42,300 bases of DNA from a virus, in IMG/VR virus record IMGVR_UViG_3300029882_000053, positions 1 through 42,300 of that record; one strand, given 5' to 3'. This document shows positions 29,510-37,784 of this stretch, in pieces. The notes under the pieces were generated by a model, which had not been told where the DNA came from, did not search any database, and saw nothing but the letters and a program-made list of their open reading frames with translations. A program made the position numbers and the translations under genes. Positions within the stretch are counted from its first letter, which is position 1. Every line of letters starts with the position of its first letter.

Positions 29510-30033
29510 TCAGCATCTCCTGCGGCAGCTGCCGCCCTTCCGATTGGCATAAGAGGTTCAGCGCCTTTTGCTGACCACGCCCAAATCCATTTGTCGCGTC
29601 CTTTCCGGCCGCTCCGCGCATCGGTGCCACTATGGCTATAGGCGATGCGCTGCCAGCCATCAAAGCGGTACGTGTTGCCGTTGTGGAGGTCGGCATCCTG
29701 GTAACTGATAACGTGGTCGTACCCAAGCAACGGGAAAACGAATTCTCGCCACAGGCGAAGCGCGACGCGGCACAGATGGGGGCGCACCGCACACAGGCGC
29801 GAAAGCTCACAGGTATTTGCGCGGGTCGATGTCTTTTGGCCGCCACCGACACACTCGCGAATCAGTGTTGACTGCATGGTCAGGGCAACGGGGCGGCCGT
29901 TCTCGTACAAAGCGAAGTGCTTGCCGGCTTCGTTGCCGCGCTCAAGTGGACCCATCTTGTGGCCCCACTCGACGAGGCAACCATTGGCTGCCGCGAGGTC
30001 AATCTCGTCGAATGCAACGAGCGGGAGAATCAC
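29506..30033 (-). CDS. Mom-like GNAT-fold protein, candidate DNA modification enzyme
   Basis: A 175-residue protein from GTG 30033 (GAGGAGA 9 nt upstream, GTGA overlap with the previous gene); the longer frame is not coding-like. The middle reads CELSRLCAVRPHLCRVALRLW (~75-95), then YDHVISYQDADLHNGNTYRFDGW (~105-127) and SHSGTDARSGRKGRDKWIW (~133-151). This order recalls the Mu Mom family: a GNAT-like fold in which 'lSR.c....' is followed by 'vSya...hG.iY...gw'. Mom modifies adenines to protect phage DNA from restriction. The match is by pattern only. Confidence 0.55.
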   Translation of the reverse strand: MILPLVAFDEIDLAAANGCLVEWGHKMGPLERGNEAGKHFALYENGRPVALTMQSTLIRECVGGGQKTSTRANTCELSRLCAVRPHLCRVALRLWREFVFPLLGYDHVISYQDADLHNGNTYRFDGWQRIAYSHSGTDARSGRKGRDKWIWAWSAKGAEPLMPIGRAAAAAGDAE

Positions 30034-30635
30034 GTCTTGTTCTCCTCGGCTGACGCTATTGGAGCGGGAGGTTTGATTCCGGCGCTGGTGGCGATTTGCT
30101 CGATCTCGGCGAACTGGTCTTCGTCTAGAATACCTGCTAGGCGCGCCATAATCCGCTGTATGGCTTGCGGCGCTACTGGTACAGCCTTCTGTGCGAGAGC
30201 GGCGCGACGTTTCCATCCGTCCCACATGTCATCAATGGTTTCTGAAGCGTAACCTTCTCCATCACGTTTGGTTATGGCAATCCATTCGCGTTCTGATACA
30301 CCGGATCGACAGCTATCCTCAAACCGCGCCCGTTCGTCGCCACCTTGCGGCGCGGGGGCGGCTTGGGCAGCGATACGCCTTAGTCCGTCGCTGTCGTCAT
30401 CAACCAACACGCGAAACATGGCGCCTAAGTGAGCGTCCGATGCGCGACCTTCCTCAGCGTCAAGCATGAGAGCGAGCAATCCGCTGCGGGCTGTTTTCTC
30501 GCCCCCATCACCAGAATGGTCAGGTTGGGCGGCGAGGATTTCGCGAAGCGGGGCCGCCAACGGTTCATTGCCCATCGATACGGCCAAATCAATCGCGATA
30601 TTAAGCGCGCTTTCTTGCAGGACGGTCAGTTTCAT
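30030..30635 (-). CDS. Hypothetical early protein
   Basis: A 201-residue protein from ATG 30635 (overlapping the upstream stop). It begins KLTVLQESALNIAIDLAVSMGNEPLAAPLREILA, a helical module, followed by a Pro/Ala/Gly-rich linker. A later part (FEDSCRSGVSEREWIAITKRDGEGYASETIDDMWDGWKRRAA) resembles a repeat-like module often found in Burkholderiales phage proteins. No enzymatic motif. Confidence 0.6.
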   Translation of the reverse strand: MKLTVLQESALNIAIDLAVSMGNEPLAAPLREILAAQPDHSGDGGEKTARSGLLALMLDAEEGRASDAHLGAMFRVLVDDDSDGLRRIAAQAAPAPQGGDERARFEDSCRSGVSEREWIAITKRDGEGYASETIDDMWDGWKRRAALAQKAVPVAPQAIQRIMARLAGILDEDQFAEIEQIATSAGIKPPAPIASAEENKT

Positions 30636-30856
30636 TTCGACTCCGTAGGGGCGGCGGCGAGGCCGCGCCATATAATGTTGTTCTGCTCTTGCTCGCCAAT
30701 GAATCCAACGATCTCACCGCTGAAATTCGCGTTGTAAAACCGTGTTCCGGCCCACCAGATGGCCGAAACACAACAAAGGCATTCTTCCCTGCGTTCGTAA
30801 ATTCCGCATCGAACCGGCTTTTGATCGCTGGCGTACCAGCCTGTTTCTTCAGTCAT
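30632..30856 (-). CDS. Small hypothetical phage protein
   Basis: A 74-residue protein rich in Cys and Trp (WYASDQKPVRCGIYERREECLCCVSAIWWAGTRFYNANFSGE). Its layout (short N-terminal strand, 'W.G..FY' then strand) is seen in many small phage proteins that appear next to nucleases. It overlaps the next gene by 4 nt. Confidence 0.6.
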   Translation of the reverse strand: MTEETGWYASDQKPVRCGIYERREECLCCVSAIWWAGTRFYNANFSGEIVGFIGEQEQNNIIWRGLAAAPTESK

Positions 30857-30877
30857 GGTTACTCCAATGAGGCGGGG

Positions 30878-31465
30878 CTAGGCGGTCACTTCAACGCGAC
30901 AGCGCCGTGCTATTTCAACAAGGAACTTCGCCAGCTCGATAGGCGTATGCTCGCGTTCGGCCTTCGGGATTTCCGGCCGGCGCTTGTTGCGCGTACCGTC
31001 CCGACGCCTGCCGCTTGTGCTTACTACCGCTGGCGCCTCTCCAAGCACGAGGGGAATAGCCGGAATATCGGTAGCGGAACATCCGACGATGTACAGCAAT
31101 GTTTTCTTTTCAGCGTTGTGTCCGAACCAATGCTGATGAATCGGTAGCGTCCAACCGCCGAACTCGTCTGGCATCCCCACTGTACCGAGCCGCTGGTCTT
31201 CCCAAAGTCTCGAAGCAAACGGATGCTCAAGCACGCCCCCGTATTGCCGGATCTGCGCGATCGCCCAACGAGCCAAATCCTTTTCATCGAGCCGCGGCTT
31301 AGCCATATGGGAGAGCCTTCCCCACGCGCGGCAGGGCGGATGAGCAACGACAGGAGCGTCACCCGGCCAGTTGCGCGCATCCCGCTCGATGTCCCACACA
31401 TCACAGCCCGGCAGCGTCTGGTAGACGCTATCCTTGCGCGCAAACAGAACGGCCACTTGCTGCAT
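30878..31465 (-). CDS. PPC-motif protein, cytosine-methyltransferase-like but reduced
   Basis: A 195-residue protein. VVAHPPCRAWGRLSHM (~39-54) resembles the catalytic PPC loop of C5-cytosine methyltransferases, GGVLEHPFAS (~76-85) the E-N-V strand, and EREHTPIELAKFLVEIAR (~170-187) their C-terminal 'TPRE.A' helix. The canonical SAM motif FxGxG is missing; the start is QQVAVLFARKDSVYQTLPGCDVWDIERDAR. A catalytically altered or single-domain relative is possible. It is a conserved but unstudied phage family as far as I know. It stands two genes from the Mom-like gene and 116 nt from the 2OG-type gene. Confidence 0.55.
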   Translation of the reverse strand: MQQVAVLFARKDSVYQTLPGCDVWDIERDARNWPGDAPVVAHPPCRAWGRLSHMAKPRLDEKDLARWAIAQIRQYGGVLEHPFASRLWEDQRLGTVGMPDEFGGWTLPIHQHWFGHNAEKKTLLYIVGCSATDIPAIPLVLGEAPAVVSTSGRRRDGTRNKRRPEIPKAEREHTPIELAKFLVEIARRCRVEVTA

Positions 31466-31581
31466 CTCTCATCTCCAATAATCCAACATCGCCGATACCA
31501 CGAGCAGCATGGCGATACGGTTGTTTGATGCTCTCGAAATCGGGGCCGCGGCCCGTTGCTGCGCCGAGGCGCTGTTGGTCT

Positions 31582-32253
31582 TTACCAGCCCTGAAACGGA
31601 TTCGACAGGTACACTTGAACCTGCTTTCGCGTCTCGTTGGTCCGTTCGTTTCGCCGGTCGATGCGCTGACCCGTGGGCGATTTGTAGATGCTCGCGCGGA
31701 TGAAGAATCGCCAACCATTGCCGACAGCCGCCGTCCCTTGATGCCACGTTCGATCCGAGAACCAGACGAGACGATTCGATGGCGCGCTGACCGACTTGAG
31801 CACGCCGTTTTTCACCAGCAGATCGACCTGACGATGCCAGACGGAATAGATCGTCTCGCCGAGCCCCGGCTCTTCGAAGTCTGCAGTGCCAGTAGCGAAC
31901 TCGGTCGGGCAGATATCGCCGCCAACGAGCGCCACGATATGCTCCGATCGATCCTGGCCGGGTCCATAGTTCGGCTGACCATCGCTGCGTGTGCGCGGCA
32001 CGTCATCGTGATGCCAGCCGGGAATGCAGGGATACCATCCTGGCATGAGCATGTGTGCGCGTGAGTCAACAACCATCGGTCCATCTTTCCATGCTTCAGG
32101 TAGCTTGCTCAGGAACTCCCGGGTAATCTCGCTGCCCAGCCGATAGGCGCTATCGTGATTGCAGTTGAAAAGCATCGGTTCGCTCTTGATCTTGTTCTGT
32201 GTGCGATCTTCCAGCGTCTCGCCGACAGTTTCCATCTGACTGTTTATTCGCAT
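31582..32253 (-). CDS. Putative 2OG-Fe(II) oxygenase
   Basis: A 223-residue protein from ATG 32253 (GAGAGA just upstream). Candidate iron ligands are in GWHHDDVPR (H81/H82 and D83/D84, an H-x-D motif) and in RTWHQGTAAVGNGWRFFIRAS (H171), with Arg186 in the position that binds 2-oxoglutarate. Flanking strands (HIVALVGGDICPTEF, LVWFSD) fit a double-stranded beta-helix. The substrate is unknown; phage enzymes of this fold hydroxylate bases, nucleotides or proteins. It lies between the PPC-motif gene and the exonuclease/RecT pair. Confidence 0.6.
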   Translation of the reverse strand: MRINSQMETVGETLEDRTQNKIKSEPMLFNCNHDSAYRLGSEITREFLSKLPEAWKDGPMVVDSRAHMLMPGWYPCIPGWHHDDVPRTRSDGQPNYGPGQDRSEHIVALVGGDICPTEFATGTADFEEPGLGETIYSVWHRQVDLLVKNGVLKSVSAPSNRLVWFSDRTWHQGTAAVGNGWRFFIRASIYKSPTGQRIDRRNERTNETRKQVQVYLSNPFQGW

Positions 32254-32382
32254 AATCTCTCTCAATTAGGTGCCGCACACCGACTTACCGCGGAGCGCGT
32301 TAGCCAATGCGTGCAATGCTGTGGCGGGGTAAATCAAGCCGCTTGCCTCGCTTTTTCGGCGGAAGCGGATTCGATGTGGCGG

Positions 32383-33060
32383 TTAGGCTGCGCGCTTCTC
32401 AAGCTGGCGAATCATGGCTTCGACTTCAGCATTAAATTGCAGCAGGCCGGTCAAGAGCTTTTGAATGAACGCTTCGTCACGTTCGATGCGCTGCACGTAG
32501 AGTCGGAGGTTTTCCTTCTGGCGGGGATCGTAGGAAACGAAGTCCCACCATGCGCGGCCCGTGCAAAGCATTCCGCCTTGAACCTGCGGAAGGTGCTCTT
32601 TCGGCATCCCCTCCAGCATCGTCTTGATATGCACCTGTTCGTCGTGCGGGCACTTCATTTCGATGCCGCCAAGAGTGCCGACGAGTCCGTCCGGACTGCA
32701 TCCGATGAAATCGAACTGCGGGTGCACGATAAAGGTGCTTTGCGTGACGATGTTGCCCGTTTCGAGTTCGTACGCCTCGCGCGCGAAGGGCTCGACATCA
32801 ATGCCCCAGTTCAGGGACTTGGCGCCGATCTCATGTTTCGGAATGCCGGAGGTGCGCTCGAACGCGACGACGCGCATGTAGGTGTTGCGCGCCGCTGATG
32901 ACTCGGGAAGTTTGGGTTGACCCTTGCGCGGGCCGGACTTGTAGACCGCGCCGGGTTCGGCATCTGCTATGTCGATAGCGTCGCCGAAACATGAGGCAGT
33001 CAGTTTGCCCGCCCTGAGTTCGCGCCACGCCTCCGACCGCTGTTCAATCACATCACTCAT
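32383..33060 (-). CDS. YqaJ-type phage exonuclease (lambda Exo-like)
   Basis: A 225-residue protein with the YqaJ signature: QRSEAWRELRAGKLTASCFGD at the start, GIDVEPFAREAYE in the middle, and the metal-binding nuclease centre GCSPDGLVG...GGIEMKCP (Asp124, Glu134, Lys136). Processive 5'-3' double-strand exonucleases of this family feed ssDNA to a RecT/Bet annealing protein, encoded directly upstream with an 8-nt overlap. Together they form the phage recombination module. Confidence 0.85.
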   Translation of the reverse strand: MSDVIEQRSEAWRELRAGKLTASCFGDAIDIADAEPGAVYKSGPRKGQPKLPESSAARNTYMRVVAFERTSGIPKHEIGAKSLNWGIDVEPFAREAYELETGNIVTQSTFIVHPQFDFIGCSPDGLVGTLGGIEMKCPHDEQVHIKTMLEGMPKEHLPQVQGGMLCTGRAWWDFVSYDPRQKENLRLYVQRIERDEAFIQKLLTGLLQFNAEVEAMIRQLEKRAA

Positions 33061-33895
33061 CGTCTACTCCCGGTTGGCGTTGCGCGTCGTCGGCAGGCCC
33101 TTCAAGCGCTTGTTGTGGTTCGGGTATGGCACCTGCCAGCAACGCAATCCGGTCGCGCTCACCGAGTCCGATAGCCGCTCGGTCTTCACGCGGCAACTTC
33201 GACCATTCTTCCTTGAACGGCTCGAAACCCAGTTCCGTCGAAATCTTTTCCAGCTTGGCAATGATGTCGACGTGGTGTTGCGTACGCTCCGGACGAGCGG
33301 CGGCTGCGGCTTGCTGGGCGATCTGCGCCGGCGCCTGCTTGCCGGGCGTGATGTCCTTCTCGATGGTCGAGTAGTCCATCACCTCCTCTGTGATTGCGAT
33401 GCCCTTCAGGACGTCCGTGAACTGGTCGCGCAACGAGAACGCACGGGCGCGCATCTTCAGCATGCGGTCGCGGTACTGCGTCCACGGACCCTGCTTTCCG
33501 CTCAAGCCCGCAGCCTTCGCATCCTTGATGGAAAACTTGTTTGTCTTGTCGGTCTTGCCCTTTCGCTTGGCGATACACACGGCGCAATAGTCGTCTCCCG
33601 TGCCTTCGTAGAACTCGACCACATCATCACAAACGGGCGATGCGAGTACCAGAGCTAGCGCTGCGTCGCCCCAGATCGACGGACGCCCATTGATAACGGC
33701 GATGTTCTGCATGGCCTGCATCGGCTTCAGGCCGATCTCCATGCCCCACTGGATGGCAACAAGGATGTTTCCGGGTTTGCCCTGACAATCCTTGGGGACA
33801 AAGGTTGAGTTAGCCAAAACATCGGCTAGGCGCATCGCCTCATCTAGCGAGCGCGGCGACAGGTCCGAAGACTGGGGAAGGGTTAAATCGTTCAT
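33053..33895 (-). CDS. recT: RecT-family single-strand annealing protein
   Basis: A 280-residue protein from ATG 33895 (GGAGAA upstream). The central part GNILVAIQWGMEIGLKPMQAMQNIAVINGRPSIWGDAALALV (~42-83) is the recognisable RecT-like core, and GPWTQYRDRMLKMRARAFSLRDQF follows. The C-terminal ~90 residues are variable. It anneals ssDNA and works with the YqaJ nuclease, whose gene it overlaps. An HNH homing-type gene lies immediately upstream. Confidence 0.85.
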   Translation of the reverse strand: MNDLTLPQSSDLSPRSLDEAMRLADVLANSTFVPKDCQGKPGNILVAIQWGMEIGLKPMQAMQNIAVINGRPSIWGDAALALVLASPVCDDVVEFYEGTGDDYCAVCIAKRKGKTDKTNKFSIKDAKAAGLSGKQGPWTQYRDRMLKMRARAFSLRDQFTDVLKGIAITEEVMDYSTIEKDITPGKQAPAQIAQQAAAAARPERTQHHVDIIAKLEKISTELGFEPFKEEWSKLPREDRAAIGLGERDRIALLAGAIPEPQQALEGPADDAQRQPGVDDE

Positions 33896-33937
33896 GGTTT
33901 CTCCGCGTGCGAGACTCGGCCGCACTTTGAGGGTTGG

Positions 33938-34594
33938 TTATGCTGCTTCTTTGCGAATTGAATCGCGGCGCCCAAGTAATTCAAATTTGACGCCGTTTAT
34001 TTCAGTCGCGCCCCGCCTTATGCGATGACTGGTGCGCTTATAGTCAAACCCATGACGCCTCGCAAATTCCGCCATCGTCATCAAGTCATCGGCGACGGAA
34101 ATCATGACGTTGGATCGGGTGTTGTTTCGTTGCTCAATGGTTGTTGCCCAGCGGCAATTCCCCGGCTCGTAGTTCCCGTTCACATCATTGCGTTCAATCG
34201 AGTACCCCGGCGGCTGCTCGCCCATGTCGGCAAGGAAGGTGGAGAAATTTTCTCGCCATGCATCACACACCGTAATTCCCCTGCCACCATAGTGCGGGTA
34301 TGCCTCCTGTTGAGGGGAATGGCATCTGTTGACCATTCCCATCCAAACCTGGAAAGTTTTTGATTTCTTCCCCTTCCGCCCATGCCCATGTTTTGTGTTT
34401 GCGGCTATTCGCGCCTCCCTGCCATAACATCCGCAAGAAATAGTTTCGCCGCCTTTTAGGGCTTTTGGGTAAATGCGACTCTCCGATCCGCATATGCACC
34501 GACACAACCATCTTCGCCTTGGTTTAGACTTATCAAGCGATATGACTGTCCACCGACCGTAGACATCCCCAGGGAAAATTGGCAGAGGCCTCAC
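33938..34594 (-). CDS. HNH-like homing endonuclease (CGxxS...SCGC type)
   Basis: A 218-residue protein from GTG 34594 (GTGA overlap with the previous stop). It starts GDVYGRWTVISLDKSK, then a zinc-ribbon-like WLCRCICGSESRIYPKALKGGETISCGC. The C-terminal nuclease part has YGGRGITVCDAWRENFSTFLADMGEQPPGYSIERNDVNGNYEPGNCRWAT, the characteristic signature of this homing-nuclease family. A helix-turn-helix-like tail (MTMAEFARRHGFDYKRTSHRIR) follows. AT-richer than the neighbouring genes. It separates RecT from the coiled-coil gene. Confidence 0.75.
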   Translation of the reverse strand: MRPLPIFPGDVYGRWTVISLDKSKPRRRWLCRCICGSESRIYPKALKGGETISCGCYGREARIAANTKHGHGRKGKKSKTFQVWMGMVNRCHSPQQEAYPHYGGRGITVCDAWRENFSTFLADMGEQPPGYSIERNDVNGNYEPGNCRWATTIEQRNNTRSNVMISVADDLMTMAEFARRHGFDYKRTSHRIRRGATEINGVKFELLGRRDSIRKEAA

Positions 34595-35790
34595 GCTGCT
34601 TTCTCCATGTGGTTAATACGCTCGACGTCGAACGTCACGATCCAATTGAGCGCAACCTCGCGGTTCACCTCGAACTGTTCGGCCAGCACATCGAGAATCT
34701 TTTTCTCGCCCGGGCCGACGCGTTCAAACTCGACGCGCACACGGCGTTCGTGCTCTGCTTGGCGCGCGTCTTTCTCGGCCTGAATGCGTCGTGCCTCGGC
34801 GGCCTGTTCGTCGGCAACTCGCTGGGCCTCGGCGCGAGCAGCGGCTTCCTCTGCCTCGCGCTTGGCTCGGGCTTCCGCCTCCACTGCTTCACGGGCGCGG
34901 GTGATTTCATCCTGTTGACGCTGCAACTCAGCGCGTTCAGAGGCCATGCGCTGTTCATGCGCTTGCTGTTCTGCCCGCATTGCTGCTGCGGCGCGTTCGT
35001 TGGCTGCACGCTGTTCCGCTTCTACTGCCTCGCGCTTCTCACGCGCCTGCTTGTCTGCCAGCGCTTGCCGGTCACGCGCCAGTTGCGCCTCAACTTCCAT
35101 CGCAGCGGCAAGGTCTGCGAGTCGCTTGGCTTCCAGCCTGTTTGCTTCGGCTACTCGCTCGCGTTCGATGCGATCCAGTTCGGCTTGGCGGGCGGCTTCG
35201 GCTGCAGCCAGCTCGACCGCCGCTTGCGCCACCCACATTTCCCTGAGCTTGTCGAGCGTGGCAATCTTCGCCATCTCACCTTCGCCCGCGAACTCCTGGT
35301 GTGTGTCAAGCGTGATTTCAGTCGCTTCCAGACTCTCGATTGCTATCGCGATGGCCTCCGACGACTTACCGACCATCATGGTAGGAATCGCAGCCATATC
35401 CGCGATACGCGATCGGATGTCGCCAACGCGCTTTTGCTCCGCTTCGAGCTTGGCTTGACGTTCTGCCTCGCGCTCGGCATCCCAAACGTCCCGCAAAGCG
35501 ATCAATCGCGTTTCGTCCGGCTCGATGAGAGCAACCAGCCGATCCTCTTCAGCAATCACCGCTTTTGAGAACTTGGTGGCGTCGTCGCGCGCATCCTTGC
35601 CAGCCTTACGGATGCTGGTGCGGCGAGTCCGCAGGACCATCGCCGTGCTGTGGCACTGTTCGCGCGCGTCCTTGTTCTTGATTTCGGTGATCGATTTCGA
35701 TTGCTCGACCAGTTCTAGCAGTTCCTTTTCATGCTTTGCAGTGCCCAGCGCTACTGCGGCGCGTTCGGGCAATGTCAGTTCGGTTGTCAT
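34591..35790 (-). CDS. Long coiled-coil phage protein of the recombination operon
   Basis: A 399-residue protein. The first ~150 residues form a globular/helical head (LPERAAVALGTAKHEKELLELVEQSKSITEI... DEEDRLVALIEPDE). Residues ~190-350 are an almost continuous Ala/Glu/Arg-rich coiled coil. The end is a small domain VNREVALNWIVTFDVERINHMEKAA. Proteins of this kind stand upstream of Exo/RecT genes in many temperate phages and may organise recombination or replication complexes. Function unproven. Confidence 0.7.
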   Translation of the reverse strand: MTTELTLPERAAVALGTAKHEKELLELVEQSKSITEIKNKDAREQCHSTAMVLRTRRTSIRKAGKDARDDATKFSKAVIAEEDRLVALIEPDETRLIALRDVWDAEREAERQAKLEAEQKRVGDIRSRIADMAAIPTMMVGKSSEAIAIAIESLEATEITLDTHQEFAGEGEMAKIATLDKLREMWVAQAAVELAAAEAARQAELDRIERERVAEANRLEAKRLADLAAAMEVEAQLARDRQALADKQAREKREAVEAEQRAANERAAAAMRAEQQAHEQRMASERAELQRQQDEITRAREAVEAEARAKREAEEAAARAEAQRVADEQAAEARRIQAEKDARQAEHERRVRVEFERVGPGEKKILDVLAEQFEVNREVALNWIVTFDVERINHMEKAA

Positions 35791-36152
35791 GCAAACTCCT
35801 TTTTTCTAGGTGCACCCTTGTATTGGGGCGTAGGCGGATAGGAAGGCGGCTCGATCACATTCGCGAGCAGCAGTTTCCAGTTCGCCGCAGTGTTAAGAAA
35901 CGCAGGGCCGTCCGGACCATCAAACTGATCTCGCGGCGTCGTCATGACCGTGCGTGAGTCAATCACCTCGCACGGCACGGCGATGGAGCAACCGGAGTTG
36001 TAATAGCCAAGATGGGCGCGAACGCGATCCTCGGAATACCGGCCAGCCGACGAAGCGCGGAACGTGTAGCCTCGATCATCAGGACGCCAGAGCGTGACGT
36101 ACCGATGATCGCGGCGGGTGTGCTTCGAACTGACGATGTAGAACTCGTTCAT
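35787..36152 (-). CDS. Hypothetical early protein
   Basis: A 121-residue protein (MNEFYIVSSKHTRRDHRYVTLWRPDDRGYTFRASSAGRYSEDRVR). It resembles a family of phage proteins with 'YiVs.KHT.r...yiTlWrp...GY...l..AG.Y', found in early operons across Proteobacteria phages and still without a function. It overlaps both neighbours by ATGA. Confidence 0.7.
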   Translation of the reverse strand: MNEFYIVSSKHTRRDHRYVTLWRPDDRGYTFRASSAGRYSEDRVRAHLGYYNSGCSIAVPCEVIDSRTVMTTPRDQFDGPDGPAFLNTAANWKLLLANVIEPPSYPPTPQYKGAPRKKEFA

Positions 36153-36361
36153 ACTTCCTCCTCCTCACCCCTAGCCTCACCCACTTCCGATTCGCACTTT
36201 TGACAAACCTCTCGCCAATCTTCGTGACACGCGCAGATGCTGCCGAAACAGTAGCCATGCCCATAGTCAGCACGTACCGTCTGCACGTTACATTCGCAAT
36301 GGGCGCAATAGCCGTAGGTGGTCTCTTCTGTTGGGTCGGGCTCGGTATCGATCAGGGTCAT
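36149..36361 (-). CDS. Small zinc-ribbon-like protein
   Basis: A 70-residue protein from ATG 36361 (overlaps upstream stop). Cysteines are at CAHCEC, YCFGSICACHEDW and CQKCESE, indicating at least one zinc site. The tail is acidic (EARGEEEEV). Could be a small DNA- or protein-binding factor. No family named. Confidence 0.6.
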   Translation of the reverse strand: MTLIDTEPDPTEETTYGYCAHCECNVQTVRADYGHGYCFGSICACHEDWREVCQKCESEVGEARGEEEEV

Positions 36362-36903
36362 GCGGCCTCCCTGTACCGAGTCGCGCGAGACTTCAGCGCA
36401 GCCTTGTAACTCGCCTTGGCTTCCTTCTTCGTGGCGCACCATTCGCCAGTAACATCGAGCTCGTAGCACCATGCTTCTTTGCCCAACCGGTACATGCGGT
36501 ACTGATCGCCAAAACGGTCGCCTTTCTGGTCGCGCGGCGCTCGGCGACTCTCGAACAACGGAAATTGGCGGCCACACAGAAACTCGGTGAATGAGTCGCC
36601 AGCACATCCATCCGCATCGAGATAGTCCTCGTACCGGGTGCGCTTGGCTGGCGGCTTGGGTTCCGGCAGCGCTGCAATCGCAACCTCGCGCCCCGCTTCC
36701 GTCGCCGCAAACACAATGTCGCCAGGCTCAAGAAATTTCGGCGTGGCTCGGCGCTCCATCAAGCCTGCGCGCTCAAGGGCTGAGAGGTGGTACATATCGT
36801 GATGACCGTCGCCTGCAACAAAGTGATTGCGGTACGGCTCGCGGCGTTGCTCGCTCAGGCCCAACGTGTGGTGCAGTAGGCTGATTTGGTAGGGTGTGGT
36901 CAT
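36358..36903 (-). CDS. Hypothetical early protein
   Basis: A 181-residue protein. The N-terminal half (ISLLHHTLGLSEQRREPYRNHFVAGDGHHDMYHLSALERAGLMERR) resembles a small winged-helix/DNA-binding-like module known from phage proteins with 'lhhtLG......yRN.fv...gh.d...l..Lv..GLM...'. The C-terminal half is basic with Trp/Tyr (YRMYRLGKEAWCYELDVTGEW ... KKEAKASYKAALKSR). Coupled on both sides. Confidence 0.65.
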   Translation of the reverse strand: MTTPYQISLLHHTLGLSEQRREPYRNHFVAGDGHHDMYHLSALERAGLMERRATPKFLEPGDIVFAATEAGREVAIAALPEPKPPAKRTRYEDYLDADGCAGDSFTEFLCGRQFPLFESRRAPRDQKGDRFGDQYRMYRLGKEAWCYELDVTGEWCATKKEAKASYKAALKSRATRYREAA

Positions 36904-37169
36904 GGCGCGGCTCCCAGGGATTTAGCCAGTGCAGCGCGAGCATCCTCGATGTACCGACCATCCTTGTGGGGCCGGGTATCGCCAATGCGCTCAAGTTGGT
37001 CAGTGATGGCTTGCAGAGCTTCGGTCAGGTCGTCAATCAAATCCGCGTCACGCGCGATCCGGTCTGCCGCCTCGCGTGCCCGGTTGATAAACTGGACCAG
37101 AGAAAGCGTGCTACCGGTGATCATTTCCTCGGGCATGCGCAAGACACCCAACAACATTGCATCGCTCAT
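36900..37169 (-). CDS. Helical early protein
   Basis: An 89-residue helical protein (VQFINRAREAADRIARDADLIDDLTEALQAITDQLERIGD) with a probable coiled coil over ~28-65. ATGA overlaps on both sides. Proteins of this type are frequent in phage early operons (DUF-like, e.g. 'LIdDLleALq...'). Function unknown. Confidence 0.6.
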   Translation of the reverse strand: MSDAMLLGVLRMPEEMITGSTLSLVQFINRAREAADRIARDADLIDDLTEALQAITDQLERIGDTRPHKDGRYIEDARAALAKSLGAAP

Positions 37170-37408
37170 GGCTCCATCCTCAAATATTCACTCGGGTTCA
37201 GAACCTCGCTCACCATTTGCAGATATCGCTCTGCCTCTTGCCGGGTGCCGAAGTAACCCGAATCGCGCGAGCCCGGCTCAACAAAACCATCCTCGTCTGT
37301 GTGGAGCGTGCCGACATAGAAACCAGCCGCCGAGCGCAAGACCTGAAGCTCGGAATAGCTATCCTTGTCCGGTACGCAGTCCAGGTTGGTGACCATTGGG
37401 GATTTCAT
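37166..37408 (-). CDS. Small early phage protein with WGR-like strand pattern
   Basis: An 80-residue protein from ATG 37408 (overlaps upstream stop). Contains LQVLRSAAGFYVGTLHTDEDGFVEPGSRDSGYFGTRQEAERYLQ, a compact beta-alpha fold common among small phage proteins. No function known. Confidence 0.6.
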   Translation of the reverse strand: MKSPMVTNLDCVPDKDSYSELQVLRSAAGFYVGTLHTDEDGFVEPGSRDSGYFGTRQEAERYLQMVSEVLNPSEYLRMEP

Positions 37409-37605
37409 CGGATGCTCTCCGTTAATTTGTCGGCAGGCCACGTCTTGACGGTCATGCGCGCCTTTGACCAGCGCTCGTCGTCATAGCCTTGTTGATATGC
37501 GCGTTGCGCCCACTCAGGCCACTGGCTGACACGAACAAACGTGCAGGCATGAAGTGCGCGCTGGCCCATGCGATAGAAGGCGCGCTTTCCGGCGAGAGGT
37601 TTCAT
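37405..37605 (-). CDS. Small basic early protein
   Basis: A 66-residue basic protein (MKPLAGKRAFYRMGQRALHACTFVRVSQWPEWAQRAYQQGYDDERW). The Trp/Tyr/Arg pattern suggests a small globular protein. Coupled by ATGA at both ends. Function not known. Confidence 0.6.
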   Translation of the reverse strand: MKPLAGKRAFYRMGQRALHACTFVRVSQWPEWAQRAYQQGYDDERWSKARMTVKTWPADKLTESIR

Positions 37606-37784
37606 GCGATACCTCTAACATTCATATGCGTGTACGTCCGCGCAATGCTGGGCGAGACGTAGCCGGTTGAGATTGGCACACGTGGCGAGCGCTCCAGCCG
37701 CATTTGCATCCACCGCTTACGCTGGGCGCGGTTCAAGTGCGATGCATACATCCGGAGTGGCTTGCGCAATGAAAATATGCTCAT
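37602..37784 (-). CDS. Small basic early protein
   Basis: A 60-residue, strongly basic protein from ATG 37784 (LRKPLRMYASHLNRAQRKRWMQMRLERSPRVP). The start shares one base with the upstream TGA. It could bind nucleic acid on charge alone; nothing more specific can be said. Confidence 0.55.
   Translation of the reverse strand: MSIFSLRKPLRMYASHLNRAQRKRWMQMRLERSPRVPISTGYVSPSIARTYTHMNVRGIA

Noticed and set aside
31466-31581. Possible - strand peptide ending MLLVVSAMLDYWR
   Set aside because: Only 13 codons from an ATG and no supporting start for a longer version.
32266-32337. Tiny - strand frame ending ...ALRGKSVCGT
   Set aside because: Only a TTG start without ribosome binding site; the ending looks protein-like but support is too weak to list as a gene.
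34579-35568. Long + strand frame opposite the coiled-coil gene
   Set aside because: Arises from the biased Ala/Glu/Arg codons of the coiled coil; Leu/Cys/Phe-rich product with no start signal.
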